From SIG589 sp045652465 (GTDB lineage: Bacteria > Bacillota > Clostridia > Oscillospirales > Acutalibacteraceae), in contig JAZRUI010000013.1 in the NCBI GenBank assembly GCA_045652465.1, forward strand, positions 1 to 63,849: a stretch of 63,849 nt of DNA, given 5' to 3'. A model generated the notes under the pieces. That model made no database searches. It was not told the DNA's origin and saw only the letters and a program-made list of their open reading frames with translations. Positions 42,302 to 51,152 of this stretch are shown piece by piece (the first letter of the stretch is position 1; every line of letters begins with the position of its first letter). The position numbers and the translations under genes were made by a program.

Positions 42302-42700
42302 TCAAACGCAAGGGAAAGAAAACTGATAATTGCTTAAAATTTCAAAAAGTTTCTTTTGCTCTCTGCTTGTGATGGAAAAACATTTCCCCTTTTCCTTCAA
42401 TAAAACGGTAGGGCAAGTGTCACGCGCAATACAAAAAGTAAGAGAATCATCAAACGTGACCGAAATGTGCTCCGAAAAGCCACATGAAGGAATGTCTTTG
42501 GTCATAAATTTTTTATTGAAAATTTTATAAATTTCTTTTGCATCTTCCTCGGTCATTTTTTGACAAATATCAACGTTGCCATAACGAAAGGTTGCCGTAA
42601 CGGTTTCGAACTTGCCAATTTTTACAAAACCACAAAAACAATTAAAAGCAAAGATAAGCAAAACAAGACAAACCGCAAAAACAATTAACATTTTCTTCAT
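42302..42700 (-). CDS. Putative membrane-anchored immunity protein of the main RHS toxin
   Basis: A 132-residue protein with one N-terminal membrane span (MKKMLIVFAVCLVLLIFAFN) and an outer domain of about 105 residues. It starts 8 nt after the stop of the full RHS toxin; GGTGGTG, which ends the toxin gene, is its likely ribosome binding site. It is the only immunity gene behind an active promoter. An outward-facing immunity protein suggests the toxin meets its target outside or at the membrane. Confidence 0.65.
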   Translation of the reverse strand: MKKMLIVFAVCLVLLIFAFNCFCGFVKIGKFETVTATFRYGNVDICQKMTEEDAKEIYKIFNKKFMTKDIPSCGFSEHISVTFDDSLTFCIARDTCPTVLLKEKGKCFSITSREQKKLFEILSNYQFSFPCV

Positions 42701-42708
42701 GTAAAATA

Positions 42709-45700
42709 TCACCACCAACCAAAATAACTCATAGGTGCTTGGGGTCCCCAAAATATATATTTTTTACCATAATAAAAAGTTTTAAGAACGCCAAAATCTC
42801 GCAAGCTTTTTCCGGCATAATATTTTCCCGAAATGCCTTTTCTATAGGTAACGCCGCCTGTACAAGCATATACTTTTGATTTTGTTAGTTTTGCAAACAT
42901 CCAAGCAACATTATTTCCTTCTTTGCCCGCGCCGCCACTGCAACTTAACAAATAAATTCGCTTTTTTACATTTTTTGCTTTTAGGCTTTTGAAGTTTGGC
43001 GAACCTTGAAAACCAAAATCTTCTCCATAAAAATATAGTTTACCTTTGCCTCCATGTAAAAGTAGATACACATAGTCTATGGAGCCGGACATATTATTCC
43101 AGGCCTTAACAAAGCCAGCAACGCTATGAACACCATGCATATAAACATTTTTGCTTTTTGAGTTATAATATGGAGAATTCATAGCTTGTTTGTAAAAATC
43201 GCTACCAGGGTTGTTATAGTAAATAACATATGTTTTACCATAGCCCAAACGATCCAAACAAATAATAGGGCAACTTCCGCAATAAGAAAACAGATTGAAA
43301 CCTGAAATGGATTCTGTATCTAACAAAACATCCGCATTTATAAACCTACCAACTGTGGGGTCATAGTAGCGCGATTGGAGATAGTATAGGCCGGTTTCCT
43401 GGTCGTAGTAGTAACCGCGGTAGCGGAGGGGGTTGATGGTGCCGAGGTTAATGGCTGAGTTGTCAACTGTGTTTAAGAGTTTGCCCCATGCATCGTAGGT
43501 ATATTCTACCATACAGTTGCCATTAGAGTCAAGAATAGCAATAATATCTCCCTGCAGATTCTTAACGTAATAATAAGCTGTTTCGTTTAGAACAAAGCCT
43601 ATCGGCGAAGAATTATCATCATAGAGGAAGTAGATATCGTTAGTGCCATCGGTCTGATAGGTTAACTGACCATCCACCCAATAGAAATCGGTAGTAGCAG
43701 TTCCATCGGTCTTTTGAGTGCGGAGGTTGTCGGAATTATACTTATAGGAATAGGTCTTTCCGCCGACAGAGAGGGTTTTGAGTTGGCGTCCAAGTTCCCA
43801 AGAGAACACCATTCCATCGCGGTAGTTAAGCGGGTTTCCTGCTCCATCATAGGTAATGGCCTGACCGTTATAATTGGTTAAAAGGTCTTTCCAAGCATTA
43901 TTGTAGCCATAGGTTACGGTGTTAAGGCAGGTGCCAAGTTCGCCTACGGTATAATCATACGACTTAACATATTTAATATTTCCGCCAACATCGTAAACAT
44001 ATACGGTAGTGCCATATTGCGGGTCGTTAACGCGGGTTAACTGACCTGCTTCGTCATAAGAATAGGTTACATCGCCTGCTTTGGTAATATAACCGTTGGC
44101 ATCGTACTCATAGGCGATGGTGTTTTTATAGCCCTCGGCCTTGTTCTGCAAAACGGATACCTGATTGCTTGTGCCAAAGCCCGCAACATCGTTGTATGCA
44201 AACGATGTGTTAAGAATTTGCTTTATAGTTTCGCCAATTTTGGCGGAGATAACCTCTGCGGTTGTACGGTCAAGGTCGTCATAATGCAGTTCTTTGGAAA
44301 CGGTGTTATTGCCTATGGTGTAGGCGGCTTTTGTGAGTCTGCCGTCCTTATCGTAGGAATAGGTTACGGAATAGGTGTGTCCGTCAACCGTTTCGGTGTA
44401 AACATCGTCTACGGTTTTGTATTCGTGGAGTGCTTTTTTGCCCTCTTCGAGAGAATCATAAACGGTGGTTGTGGCGTTATTCTTATCATCATAGGTAACA
44501 ACGGTAAAACGGCTGTTCACATAGTCGTTTATACCCACAATATTGCCCTGCGAGTCATAGGTGAACGAAACGCGGTTTACGCTATCTGCCGCGGTGCTGA
44601 TGCCTGTAAGCTGACCTTGGTTATCATAGGTATAGTAGATGGTTTGGCTATTACCATAGACAGTAGATGTCGGCTGATAATCGGCATCATAGTTATACTT
44701 AACAAGGCTGTTGCCTGCGACCTTAACCTCGGTTAGAACACCAAAGGGGTCGTAAACAAACGAGTATTTAAAGTTGTTGTGGGTTATCTCGTTTGTTCTG
44801 CCGCCTGCGTCATAGGAATAGTTAACCGAGAGCTTGTCGCCGCCGACAAGTCCTGTCACCGACTGGTTGATGCCCGTTAAGGTGCCTACGGCGTTGTAGT
44901 CGTATTCAACTCTGCCGCCGGTAGGTCCGGTTACGGAATCGAGCGTGCCGAGTTCCAAATCGTAGTCATACTCGGTCTTGTTGCCGAGGGCATCGATAAC
45001 AGCCGACATATAGTTGCGGTTTTCGGTGTATTCGGTCTTTTCGGTTATGGAAACGCGGCCGTTGGTTACGATAGATTCTGTGGTATTACCGTACTTATCA
45101 TAACGAGTGGTGTTGGTAACACTCATTTCAGAGGTTGTGGTGTCCTCTAAGGGGTCGTCTTTTTCTGCCGAAGTATCGCCGCTTTCGGTGTTTTCGCCTT
45201 CGCCCTCAGCGTTTTCATTGTCGCCTTCGGTGCCTTCGCTGCCGCCTTCGGTGTTTTCATTGCCACCTTCGGTGCCGCTATTGGTGTTTTCTTCCTTGTT
45301 TTCGCTATTCTCAGTGTTGTCTGCGTCGTTATAGGGGTTATAATAAAGCGCAAACTCGCTGAAAACAGCATCATAAAGGCGATAATCGTTATTAATGGTA
45401 AGGGTGATGGACTTGAATTCAGCATCGGCTTCGGTTTCGTTTTTCGCATCTCTGTTACGGGTTATGGTAGCACTTACGAACTGCCATCCGCGGGTGTGGG
45501 GGTTGATTTGAATCGTGGCAGGTTTATCCTCGCCGAGCACTTCCCCGTTTAGAGATATTTTTGATTTATCAATCACTATGCCGTTAGCGCCTTTGAGTTC
45601 AAAATCTACCGAGATATCGCGGTCGCCCTTCTTGGCAAACATTTCGGTGTTAACCCAGAATCCGAGCGAATAATCAGTATCCCCTTTGCCGTCAACCGTG

Positions 45701-48459
45701 AAGGTTTTCGATATCGAATTCGCGGCGTTCATCGAGCCTTTAAGCACGATACCCTTGCCTCCGTTAATGCCCGTATTATCGGAAACATAACTGTTGGTAC
45801 CATTGGTATTCCAGTCGGCATAAACATCAATCCCCTTGAAAAGGTCGGTGCCTTGATTATCAAAATACTTGAGATCAATCAGCTCGTTGCGCGCGGAAGA
45901 ATCATCCTCGGACGGCTTATACTGCGCGCTGATATAATAGAGACCGTTGCTATCTACATCGGTAACGAGATAGTTGGTAATATCGCCAAGCTCGTTGAAT
46001 TGCATAGCCTGATAAGGCTTCTGAGAAACGCTTTCGGTTTCCTTATTAACCTTGTAATAACGGGTTTCGTTATAGCCATAGTCAACGATAAGGTGTTCGC
46101 CTTCAATATGTTTTGATTGTTCCTTATCATAGCCGTATTCTTTAATATCAATTACAGAAAGGCCTTCATCTTCATAGCCAAACTGGAATTTGTATTGGTC
46201 GCTATCAATTACTTCGGTAAGTCTGTGCTTAGTATCATAGTAATAGTTGACAGTCCTACCGTCGGCATAGGTAACCGAATCAAGGCCTGCGTCGCAACGG
46301 CTACCCATTGCATAATCAACTGACATAAGCGGCTCTGTTCCGTAGCCTAAGTAATCGATTCGGTCAAGAATCTCGCTATAGCCGCTATATACAAACTTGT
46401 AAACTCTGCCTGCACCGTCTGTGATGGTGTCGATAGCAAGATTAGGAACGCCGTCAACGGTGTAGGTTATTTTTATAACACCCTCCTCATAGGTTTTTCC
46501 TGCGGAGGGAACCGAGCTTTGTGTTACCCCCTCGGCAACCTTAGCAGAAGACACTATTTTTATAAGTCTTCCGTTGGCATCAAAATAATAACGCTGGTCG
46601 GCGCTGTCTTTCAGGGTAACGGCGGTGTAATCCGTAAGATTCTCCGCGTTAACCGAAAGAGTATATCCCGATTCGGAATTATCTTTATATGCCGCATTTG
46701 CATTGGTTTCATCACTCGCGAAATCGAAATAATATTCGTTTCCGTCTTCACCGATATAGAGGTAATAAGGTTCTTTGCTCTTGCCGCTAACATATTCGAT
46801 GCGTTGGCTATAGTTGGAACGGTAGCCTCTGCCGTATGCACCGGAATTAATCATACCGTTGGCGGGTGTCATATCACCGCGGCTAGTATGGATTGCTGTA
46901 ATATCATATATCATCGAGATATTAACAGGCATAAGATTACCGCCAACGCCGATATCGTTACGAACTAAAGTTAGGTGTCCTGTGCGGTCGTTAATATAAA
47001 CGGTTCCGGCAGCGCCAATATCAATTTCGCGGCTGGTGGATGCGGGGCCCGAAACAAGCTCGTAGTTTATTTCATAGGTTACGCTGTTGTAATCGTAGAA
47101 CCAAGGTTCTGTTCCTCCATCCGCGCGAGCAAGACGCACGCCGTAAACACCCGATTTTTTATACCAGTTGTATGCGAGGTTGGTAACATCAAATTCGAGG
47201 TCGGCGCCAACCGAGGCGGTTGCGATATCAATGGCATAAGGATTGTGAGCAGGAGCCGTTTCGAGTACTACTTCCGATATGTTAAAGCTCTCGGTAATAT
47301 CGTATGCTCCTATGGTTATTGGGCTGGGAAGCCAACTTGATGCGGAATAACCTAAAGTCAAGGTAGCTTTTGTAATTCGGTTGTTGGTGCCGAGAAGGGA
47401 TAAATCGGGCGATGCTATGTAACCCACAAAATTGCTTACATCATCAGGCATATTGAAGGTGCCAAGGCGAACGCGGCCTTCTCTATAGGCCTTTTCCGGA
47501 TATCCGGAGTTGGTATAAACAAAACCAAAATAGGGATATTCGGCGCCCTCAACCGTCGGGTCGATGGTAACGGGATAGGCGCGAGACTTATCTCTGAGCC
47601 ACTCGGACGAGGGGGTATAAATGAGCTCGTAGTCGCCGTTTTCTTTGGTATTAAGCGTTACAGCAATATCATGTGAATATACGTTATTGCTATCAAACAT
47701 ATACGGCGCAGGCATAACGAATACCACCGTCTTCTCATTGTCGGAGCCGCTGTAAAATTCGATGCTGCCATCCTCTTTCAGTTCCGCCATGAGTCCGTTT
47801 GTTTTAACGGTATAAGAGAACTTAGCGTGCTTGTTGGGTTTCTTATTGAGAATGATGCTCTCTTTAAGTCCGTTCGCCAAAACATCATACTTAATATCTG
47901 TGTTGGTATAGACATCGTTATATGTAATGTCATTGGCGTTAACAACCTCGCCTGCGAGTTCGGTTGCGCTCATTTTTTTGCGTTTAGCGGCACTCGCCTT
48001 AGCGTTTAAAGTCTTCTTTTTGCCAGAGGCAGATTTGGTTACCTCGGCGTGTGAAATGCTTACCAAGTAGCCGTCTTTCTCGATGGAAACGGCGGTGTCA
48101 CTATCGAGTTTTGAGGGGAGAAGAACGTCCACACCTGCCGCCGTGTTGGTGTAATATTCTTCGCCGCCAATTTGTGTTGTTTCGAATGTATTGTCGATTT
48201 CGAGCCATTTGCCATCCTCTTCATAATGAAGTGCAGAGGTCGAAAAAACGGCAGTTCGGCTGCCGTCGGACTTCAGGTATGTTTTACTGTTTTCCGTGCG
48301 CAGCTCGGTGAGTTCCTCTACTATGTAGATTTCCTCTTTTTCATTGCTGGCTTTAGCCCAAAAACCCGGACCACCGGTCGGCAACAGCGTAACCACAGAC
48401 GCAATTACCAAACTTAACGCCGTTGTGCGAAGGGCTAAAAGTTTGTGTTTCTTTTTCAT
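42709..48459 (-). CDS. Secreted RHS/YD-repeat polymorphic toxin with caspase-like C-terminal tip
   Basis: A 1916-residue WapA-like protein. A signal peptide (residues 1-36) comes first, then a beta-rich region, a DNRLRE domain (about 310-470), YD/RHS repeats, a Glu/Asn/Gly-rich linker (about 1045-1115) and more YD repeats forming the shell. The RHS core signature GLYYLQSRYYDPTVGRFINAD is near 1690-1710. The tip, about residues 1712-1916, has YVYLLLHGGKGK (His about 1802) and YLLSCSGGAGKEGNNVAWMFA (Cys about 1840), a His-Gly/Cys pattern like DUF4347/CHAT clan-CD peptidases. It has its own promoter and a GGAGG site before the ATG at 48459. Confidence 0.88.
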   Translation of the reverse strand: MKKKHKLLALRTTALSLVIASVVTLLPTGGPGFWAKASNEKEEIYIVEELTELRTENSKTYLKSDGSRTAVFSTSALHYEEDGKWLEIDNTFETTQIGGEEYYTNTAAGVDVLLPSKLDSDTAVSIEKDGYLVSISHAEVTKSASGKKKTLNAKASAAKRKKMSATELAGEVVNANDITYNDVYTNTDIKYDVLANGLKESIILNKKPNKHAKFSYTVKTNGLMAELKEDGSIEFYSGSDNEKTVVFVMPAPYMFDSNNVYSHDIAVTLNTKENGDYELIYTPSSEWLRDKSRAYPVTIDPTVEGAEYPYFGFVYTNSGYPEKAYREGRVRLGTFNMPDDVSNFVGYIASPDLSLLGTNNRITKATLTLGYSASSWLPSPITIGAYDITESFNISEVVLETAPAHNPYAIDIATASVGADLEFDVTNLAYNWYKKSGVYGVRLARADGGTEPWFYDYNSVTYEINYELVSGPASTSREIDIGAAGTVYINDRTGHLTLVRNDIGVGGNLMPVNISMIYDITAIHTSRGDMTPANGMINSGAYGRGYRSNYSQRIEYVSGKSKEPYYLYIGEDGNEYYFDFASDETNANAAYKDNSESGYTLSVNAENLTDYTAVTLKDSADQRYYFDANGRLIKIVSSAKVAEGVTQSSVPSAGKTYEEGVIKITYTVDGVPNLAIDTITDGAGRVYKFVYSGYSEILDRIDYLGYGTEPLMSVDYAMGSRCDAGLDSVTYADGRTVNYYYDTKHRLTEVIDSDQYKFQFGYEDEGLSVIDIKEYGYDKEQSKHIEGEHLIVDYGYNETRYYKVNKETESVSQKPYQAMQFNELGDITNYLVTDVDSNGLYYISAQYKPSEDDSSARNELIDLKYFDNQGTDLFKGIDVYADWNTNGTNSYVSDNTGINGGKGIVLKGSMNAANSISKTFTVDGKGDTDYSLGFWVNTEMFAKKGDRDISVDFELKGANGIVIDKSKISLNGEVLGEDKPATIQINPHTRGWQFVSATITRNRDAKNETEADAEFKSITLTINNDYRLYDAVFSEFALYYNPYNDADNTENSENKEENTNSGTEGGNENTEGGSEGTEGDNENAEGEGENTESGDTSAEKDDPLEDTTTSEMSVTNTTRYDKYGNTTESIVTNGRVSITEKTEYTENRNYMSAVIDALGNKTEYDYDLELGTLDSVTGPTGGRVEYDYNAVGTLTGINQSVTGLVGGDKLSVNYSYDAGGRTNEITHNNFKYSFVYDPFGVLTEVKVAGNSLVKYNYDADYQPTSTVYGNSQTIYYTYDNQGQLTGISTAADSVNRVSFTYDSQGNIVGINDYVNSRFTVVTYDDKNNATTTVYDSLEEGKKALHEYKTVDDVYTETVDGHTYSVTYSYDKDGRLTKAAYTIGNNTVSKELHYDDLDRTTAEVISAKIGETIKQILNTSFAYNDVAGFGTSNQVSVLQNKAEGYKNTIAYEYDANGYITKAGDVTYSYDEAGQLTRVNDPQYGTTVYVYDVGGNIKYVKSYDYTVGELGTCLNTVTYGYNNAWKDLLTNYNGQAITYDGAGNPLNYRDGMVFSWELGRQLKTLSVGGKTYSYKYNSDNLRTQKTDGTATTDFYWVDGQLTYQTDGTNDIYFLYDDNSSPIGFVLNETAYYYVKNLQGDIIAILDSNGNCMVEYTYDAWGKLLNTVDNSAINLGTINPLRYRGYYYDQETGLYYLQSRYYDPTVGRFINADVLLDTESISGFNLFSYCGSCPIICLDRLGYGKTYVIYYNNPGSDFYKQAMNSPYYNSKSKNVYMHGVHSVAGFVKAWNNMSGSIDYVYLLLHGGKGKLYFYGEDFGFQGSPNFKSLKAKNVKKRIYLLSCSGGAGKEGNNVAWMFAKLTKSKVYACTGGVTYRKGISGKYYAGKSLRDFGVLKTFYYGKKYIFWGPQAPMSYFGWW

Positions 48460-48502
48460 GTTTTTCCTCCTGTTTTTTAATAATTTGTCAGTGCGTATCA
48501 CA

Positions 48503-48531
48503 AGATTACCATATTTTACCAAATATGTCAA
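48503..48531 (-). promoter_or_regulatory. Promoter of the full RHS toxin gene
   Basis: Minus-strand TTGACA (48526-48531), 17 bp, TAATCT (48503-48508), 43 bp before the ATG. It is the only promoter found in the RHS array. Confidence 0.7.
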
Positions 48532-48620
48532 CAAATTGTTTTGGCTTGTCGAACTTCCGCCACTTTTAACATAGCCACTATACTTATTTGCGAATACTCG
48601 TAAAATTATAATAAAAACGC

Positions 48621-48690
48621 AAAAAGAGACTCTACCCGATTAATTACCTTAACGGCAACTAATTACGCGAGTAGAATCTCTATTTTTCAC
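48621..48690 (-). terminator. Terminator of the relaxase gene
   Basis: A long minus-strand stem, AGAGATTCTAC...GTAGAGTCTCT with an inner TAATTA/TAATTA pairing, followed by TTTTTG. It separates the mobilization gene from the RHS promoter. Confidence 0.75.
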
Positions 48691-48736
48691 CTTAGCAAGT
48701 CATACGATTTTTGTCAAGTGTATTTTGGTATGCAGA

Positions 48737-50224
48737 TTAAAGCATTTCAAATTCATTTATCATATTCCGGCGATTTGTTGCTAACTTGGTGGTTGCCCTT
48801 GCTTGTGCGTCTTTTAATGTTTTTTCAATATTTGTTGAACAACGAAAAGCGTCAGGAATTTCAGAAATAATTTCGAAAAGTTTAATGTGTGATAACTTTT
48901 CGCGTATCCTTGTGAATAAAGCCTTAATTATTTCAAAGTTTTTCTGCCACACCCAAACAAAATCTTCTATGAGTCTATTTAATATTTCCGAATACGGATT
49001 TTTGAGCTCGCATTTGATTTTTTGCACAGATTCATCAGTTTCTTCAATCATTTTGAAAAGGCATTCTATATCCTTTTTTGCTTGTTTTTCAGCGTTTTTT
49101 AAATCATCCATCGATTTTATTGGACATATATCATCGAGAGTTTGCAATATTTGTGTTTTTTGTTCTATTTCAGATTCTAGTTGATTATTTTTCTCATGCT
49201 TATCTTTCGCAATCCTTTCTTCTTGTTGCGACATCGTCTTATACATCTGTGCATATTTTTTGGCTTCTTCTGCTTTTTCCAAATTTCGCATAGCTTGATA
49301 CTCAGGGGTATCTACGTGTTCCCGTTTTTCGCCCTGATAATCTCGTTCCCAACCTAATTCTTCAAGCATACGCTTTTGAATCCATTGCTTTTGGAATTCA
49401 ATCCAATCATATACACCTGCGCCAATCACCTCTTTTTTATAAACTATTTCATTATTTTTATCTCTTATAACATTACCGTTTTTGTCCTTCTTAACAACCC
49501 TTTCCCCGTTGACCAGTTGTTCAGAATAATCACTTTTAAACCCAAGCTTTGCAAATGTTTGTCCCAGTCCGGTTTGAATGGACTGACCTCTTGTTGACTT
49601 AAAATACGGAATGAAATCAAAATGTTCATGACAACATCCATTTGCTTCATCCGCATGGTGTGTTACATTGAATGCAATTATGCCTGCAGCATGTGGCAAT
49701 GCCCAGTTTGGGTTACGCAAATCTTCCGTCGTAATCACCGTAACATATGGTAATTCCAATAAATGCTTTGAAAATTTTTTGAGTAATGCTCCTGCCTTGT
49801 CTGCATCTTCTTTGTGCTTTAATATATTGGCATCATCTTGATTACCAATCTGCCAAATTATTTCATATGCCGTCGCCTTTGTTTTATGGCGATGCTTTTT
49901 CTGCCCTGAAAGTTTTTCAAGTTTTTTATCCTCTTCAGTTCGTTTAGCCGTTAACTCTTCCAAATAACTTCCATAACGCGATTTTCTGTCCTTGCGTTGC
50001 CTCGACTGGTATTCTCGCCAACTCGGCTCAAACACCTTTTCATATATTTCTTCCAAAGTTGCATATCGCTCCTTTTCATTATTGGAAACAGGCTTACCTG
50101 ATGCTACAAAGAATACATCGTTCGGTATTAAGTCTACAGTAATATTGTCAGCTATATGGTCTCGATTGTTATGATTTAATGCTATAGCGGTTCCAAAATG
50201 GCCACTGATTGTTTTTTTACTCAT
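48737..50224 (-). CDS. MobV-type relaxase (Pre/Mob plasmid recombination family)
   Basis: A 495-residue protein. The N-terminal relaxase domain has HFGTAIALNHNNRDHIADN at the start and the metal-binding HUH-like motif CCHEHFDFIPYF near residue 199, followed by GQSIQTGLGQTFAKLGF, as in MobV proteins. The last 180 residues are coiled coil. It would nick the element's oriT and lead the strand into a recipient using a helper conjugation system. GAAAGGAG precedes the ATG at 50224. The oriT-like hairpins lie directly upstream. Confidence 0.8.
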   Translation of the reverse strand: MSKKTISGHFGTAIALNHNNRDHIADNITVDLIPNDVFFVASGKPVSNNEKERYATLEEIYEKVFEPSWREYQSRQRKDRKSRYGSYLEELTAKRTEEDKKLEKLSGQKKHRHKTKATAYEIIWQIGNQDDANILKHKEDADKAGALLKKFSKHLLELPYVTVITTEDLRNPNWALPHAAGIIAFNVTHHADEANGCCHEHFDFIPYFKSTRGQSIQTGLGQTFAKLGFKSDYSEQLVNGERVVKKDKNGNVIRDKNNEIVYKKEVIGAGVYDWIEFQKQWIQKRMLEELGWERDYQGEKREHVDTPEYQAMRNLEKAEEAKKYAQMYKTMSQQEERIAKDKHEKNNQLESEIEQKTQILQTLDDICPIKSMDDLKNAEKQAKKDIECLFKMIEETDESVQKIKCELKNPYSEILNRLIEDFVWVWQKNFEIIKALFTRIREKLSHIKLFEIISEIPDAFRCSTNIEKTLKDAQARATTKLATNRRNMINEFEML

Positions 50225-50264
50225 AATTTCTCCTTTCAAAATTTGAACTACGGTCAAATTATTA

Positions 50265-50402
50265 ACCCAATAATAGTTTGTCTTTCGCTACGCTCACAAC
50301 AAACAATTGGGTCCCACAGGGCGCTGCCCTGTACCCGCTATGTGCGACTCTTTATTTGCCGCACATCATTGAATTCAACACACTATATGATGGTGTCGAA
50401 TT
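50265..50402. other. oriT-like region with inverted repeats upstream of the relaxase
   Basis: Three inverted repeats follow each other: ACCCAATaataGTTTG (50265-50280) with CAAACaATTGGGT (50300-50312); ACAGGGC-gct-GCCCTGT (50316-50332); and GAATTCaACACa with GGTGTcGAATTC (about 50370-50402). Relaxase substrates of MobV elements lie just upstream of mob and contain such hairpins. The nick site is not identified. Confidence 0.5.
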
Positions 50403-50499
50403 CAACGTTTTTGCTCACTTCTCGTTCGCAAAAGAAGGTGTTGCTAACCGCAACAAATTTGTTTCCTTTAATTTTTCCAAGTGTGGGCAGAACCATCAA

Positions 50500-50517
50500 C
50501 ATCTAAAAAACATCTAA
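50500..50517. repeat. Candidate integrase arm site, right
   Basis: An exact second copy of the 18-bp CATCTAAAAAACATCTAA found at 27623-27640, same orientation, 145 bp inside attR. Confidence 0.65.
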
Positions 50518-50661
50518 AAAATTATCAAAATTCGGGGTTCCGCTTAAATAGTGGGCAAAGCTCAAACGCCTGGTCCAAAAGCTCTAAAAACCGCATAAAT
50601 AGAGGGTTTTGTTAGGTAATGCTTGATTCTGCGTGTGTTTGCTTAAGACATAACTTATCTC

Positions 50662-50707
50662 TCTCCAAAACCGAGTGCCGAGGGTTCGAGCCCTTCTGCC
50701 CCTGCCA
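50662..50707. repeat. attR: 46-bp copy of the tRNA-Trp 3' end
   Basis: Identical to 27508-27553. Only the anticodon loop to the CCA end is present; the 5' half is replaced by element sequence, so this is not a working tRNA. Confidence 0.95.
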
Positions 50708-50745
50708 AAACAACACCTGCCACTTTTGTGGCGGGTGTTGTTTTC
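50705..50745 (+). terminator. Original tRNA-Trp terminator, now beyond attR
   Basis: AACAACACCtGCCAC-tttt-GTGGCgGGTGTTGTTTTC directly follows the CCA end. It must have ended the tRNA operon before the element inserted. Confidence 0.8.
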
Positions 50746-50844
50746 GTTTGCGGTATATGTCCGAACCCGAGGCACGAGTGAGTGCCGTGGTTGGCGGTTT
50801 TAGGAGTTAGGCAGCGGGAGAACTTTCAACTTGTTCCCAATAAA

Positions 50845-50966
50845 TAGGTATATGTTTTTATAGAATTTAAACACATACCTATTTTATGCCCAATATTAAA
50901 CTTGTATCGCATGTATGATTTTACCATAAGTTTTCTGAATATTCAATAATTATTATGTTGGAATAA
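50845..50966. repeat. Structured repeat element, second copy
   Basis: About 120 bp nearly identical to 32156-32277. The left inverted end of the full copy is absent here. It lies in the chromosome beyond attR. Confidence 0.65.
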
Positions 50967-51072
50967 AGAAAAAACGCGGAAGCGATTCACCAACAGCGTG
51001 AAATTAAGAAAATAAGCACACAGAGTTCCTTAAACATACAAGCTACACTCATAAATCACACGGACCCTTCTA

Positions 51073-51128
51073 TTGACAAACCATGGAAAAATTACTATAA
51101 TAATATTGTAATATTACACAATTGTGTA
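51073..51128 (+). promoter_or_regulatory. Promoter and operator of the SecB-like operon
   Basis: TTGACA (51073-51078), 17 bp, TATAAT (51096-51101) is a perfect promoter. A 14-bp perfect palindrome TACACAATTGTGTA (51115-51128) lies just after the probable transcription start, a typical repressor site. Confidence 0.8.
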
Positions 51129-51152
51129 TAAGCGAATAAAAGGGTGGCAAAA

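Larger units (their letters stand above)
27554..50707. mobile_element. Integrative mobilizable element in tRNA-Trp carrying an RHS toxin locus
   Basis: The 23.15-kb segment lies between perfect 46-bp copies of the tRNA-Trp 3' end. It has a tyrosine integrase next to attL, an excisionase-like HTH gene, and a MobV relaxase with an oriT-like region next to attR, but no visible type IV secretion genes, so it should be mobilizable rather than self-conjugative. All recognisable genes are on the minus strand. GC is lower than in the flanking chromosome, especially at 28-37 kb. Confidence 0.9.

Noticed and set aside
44218..44736. Hydrophobic open frames antisense to RHS cores (also 38841-39359 and 41789-42148)
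   Set aside because: They recur because the RHS core recurs; the Ile/Val/Gly-rich translation is the complement of YD-repeat codons.
48051..48417. Plus-strand open frames over the RHS N-terminus
   Set aside because: They oppose a signal peptide and clear coding sequence on the minus strand and lack start signals.
50662..50707. Second tRNA-Trp gene
   Set aside because: Only the 3' 46 bases are present; no acceptor 5' strand or D arm, so it is attR.
27554..50707. Self-transmissible conjugative element
   Set aside because: No VirB4/TraG-type ATPase or other type IV secretion gene was found; only a relaxase, so mobilizable is the better call.
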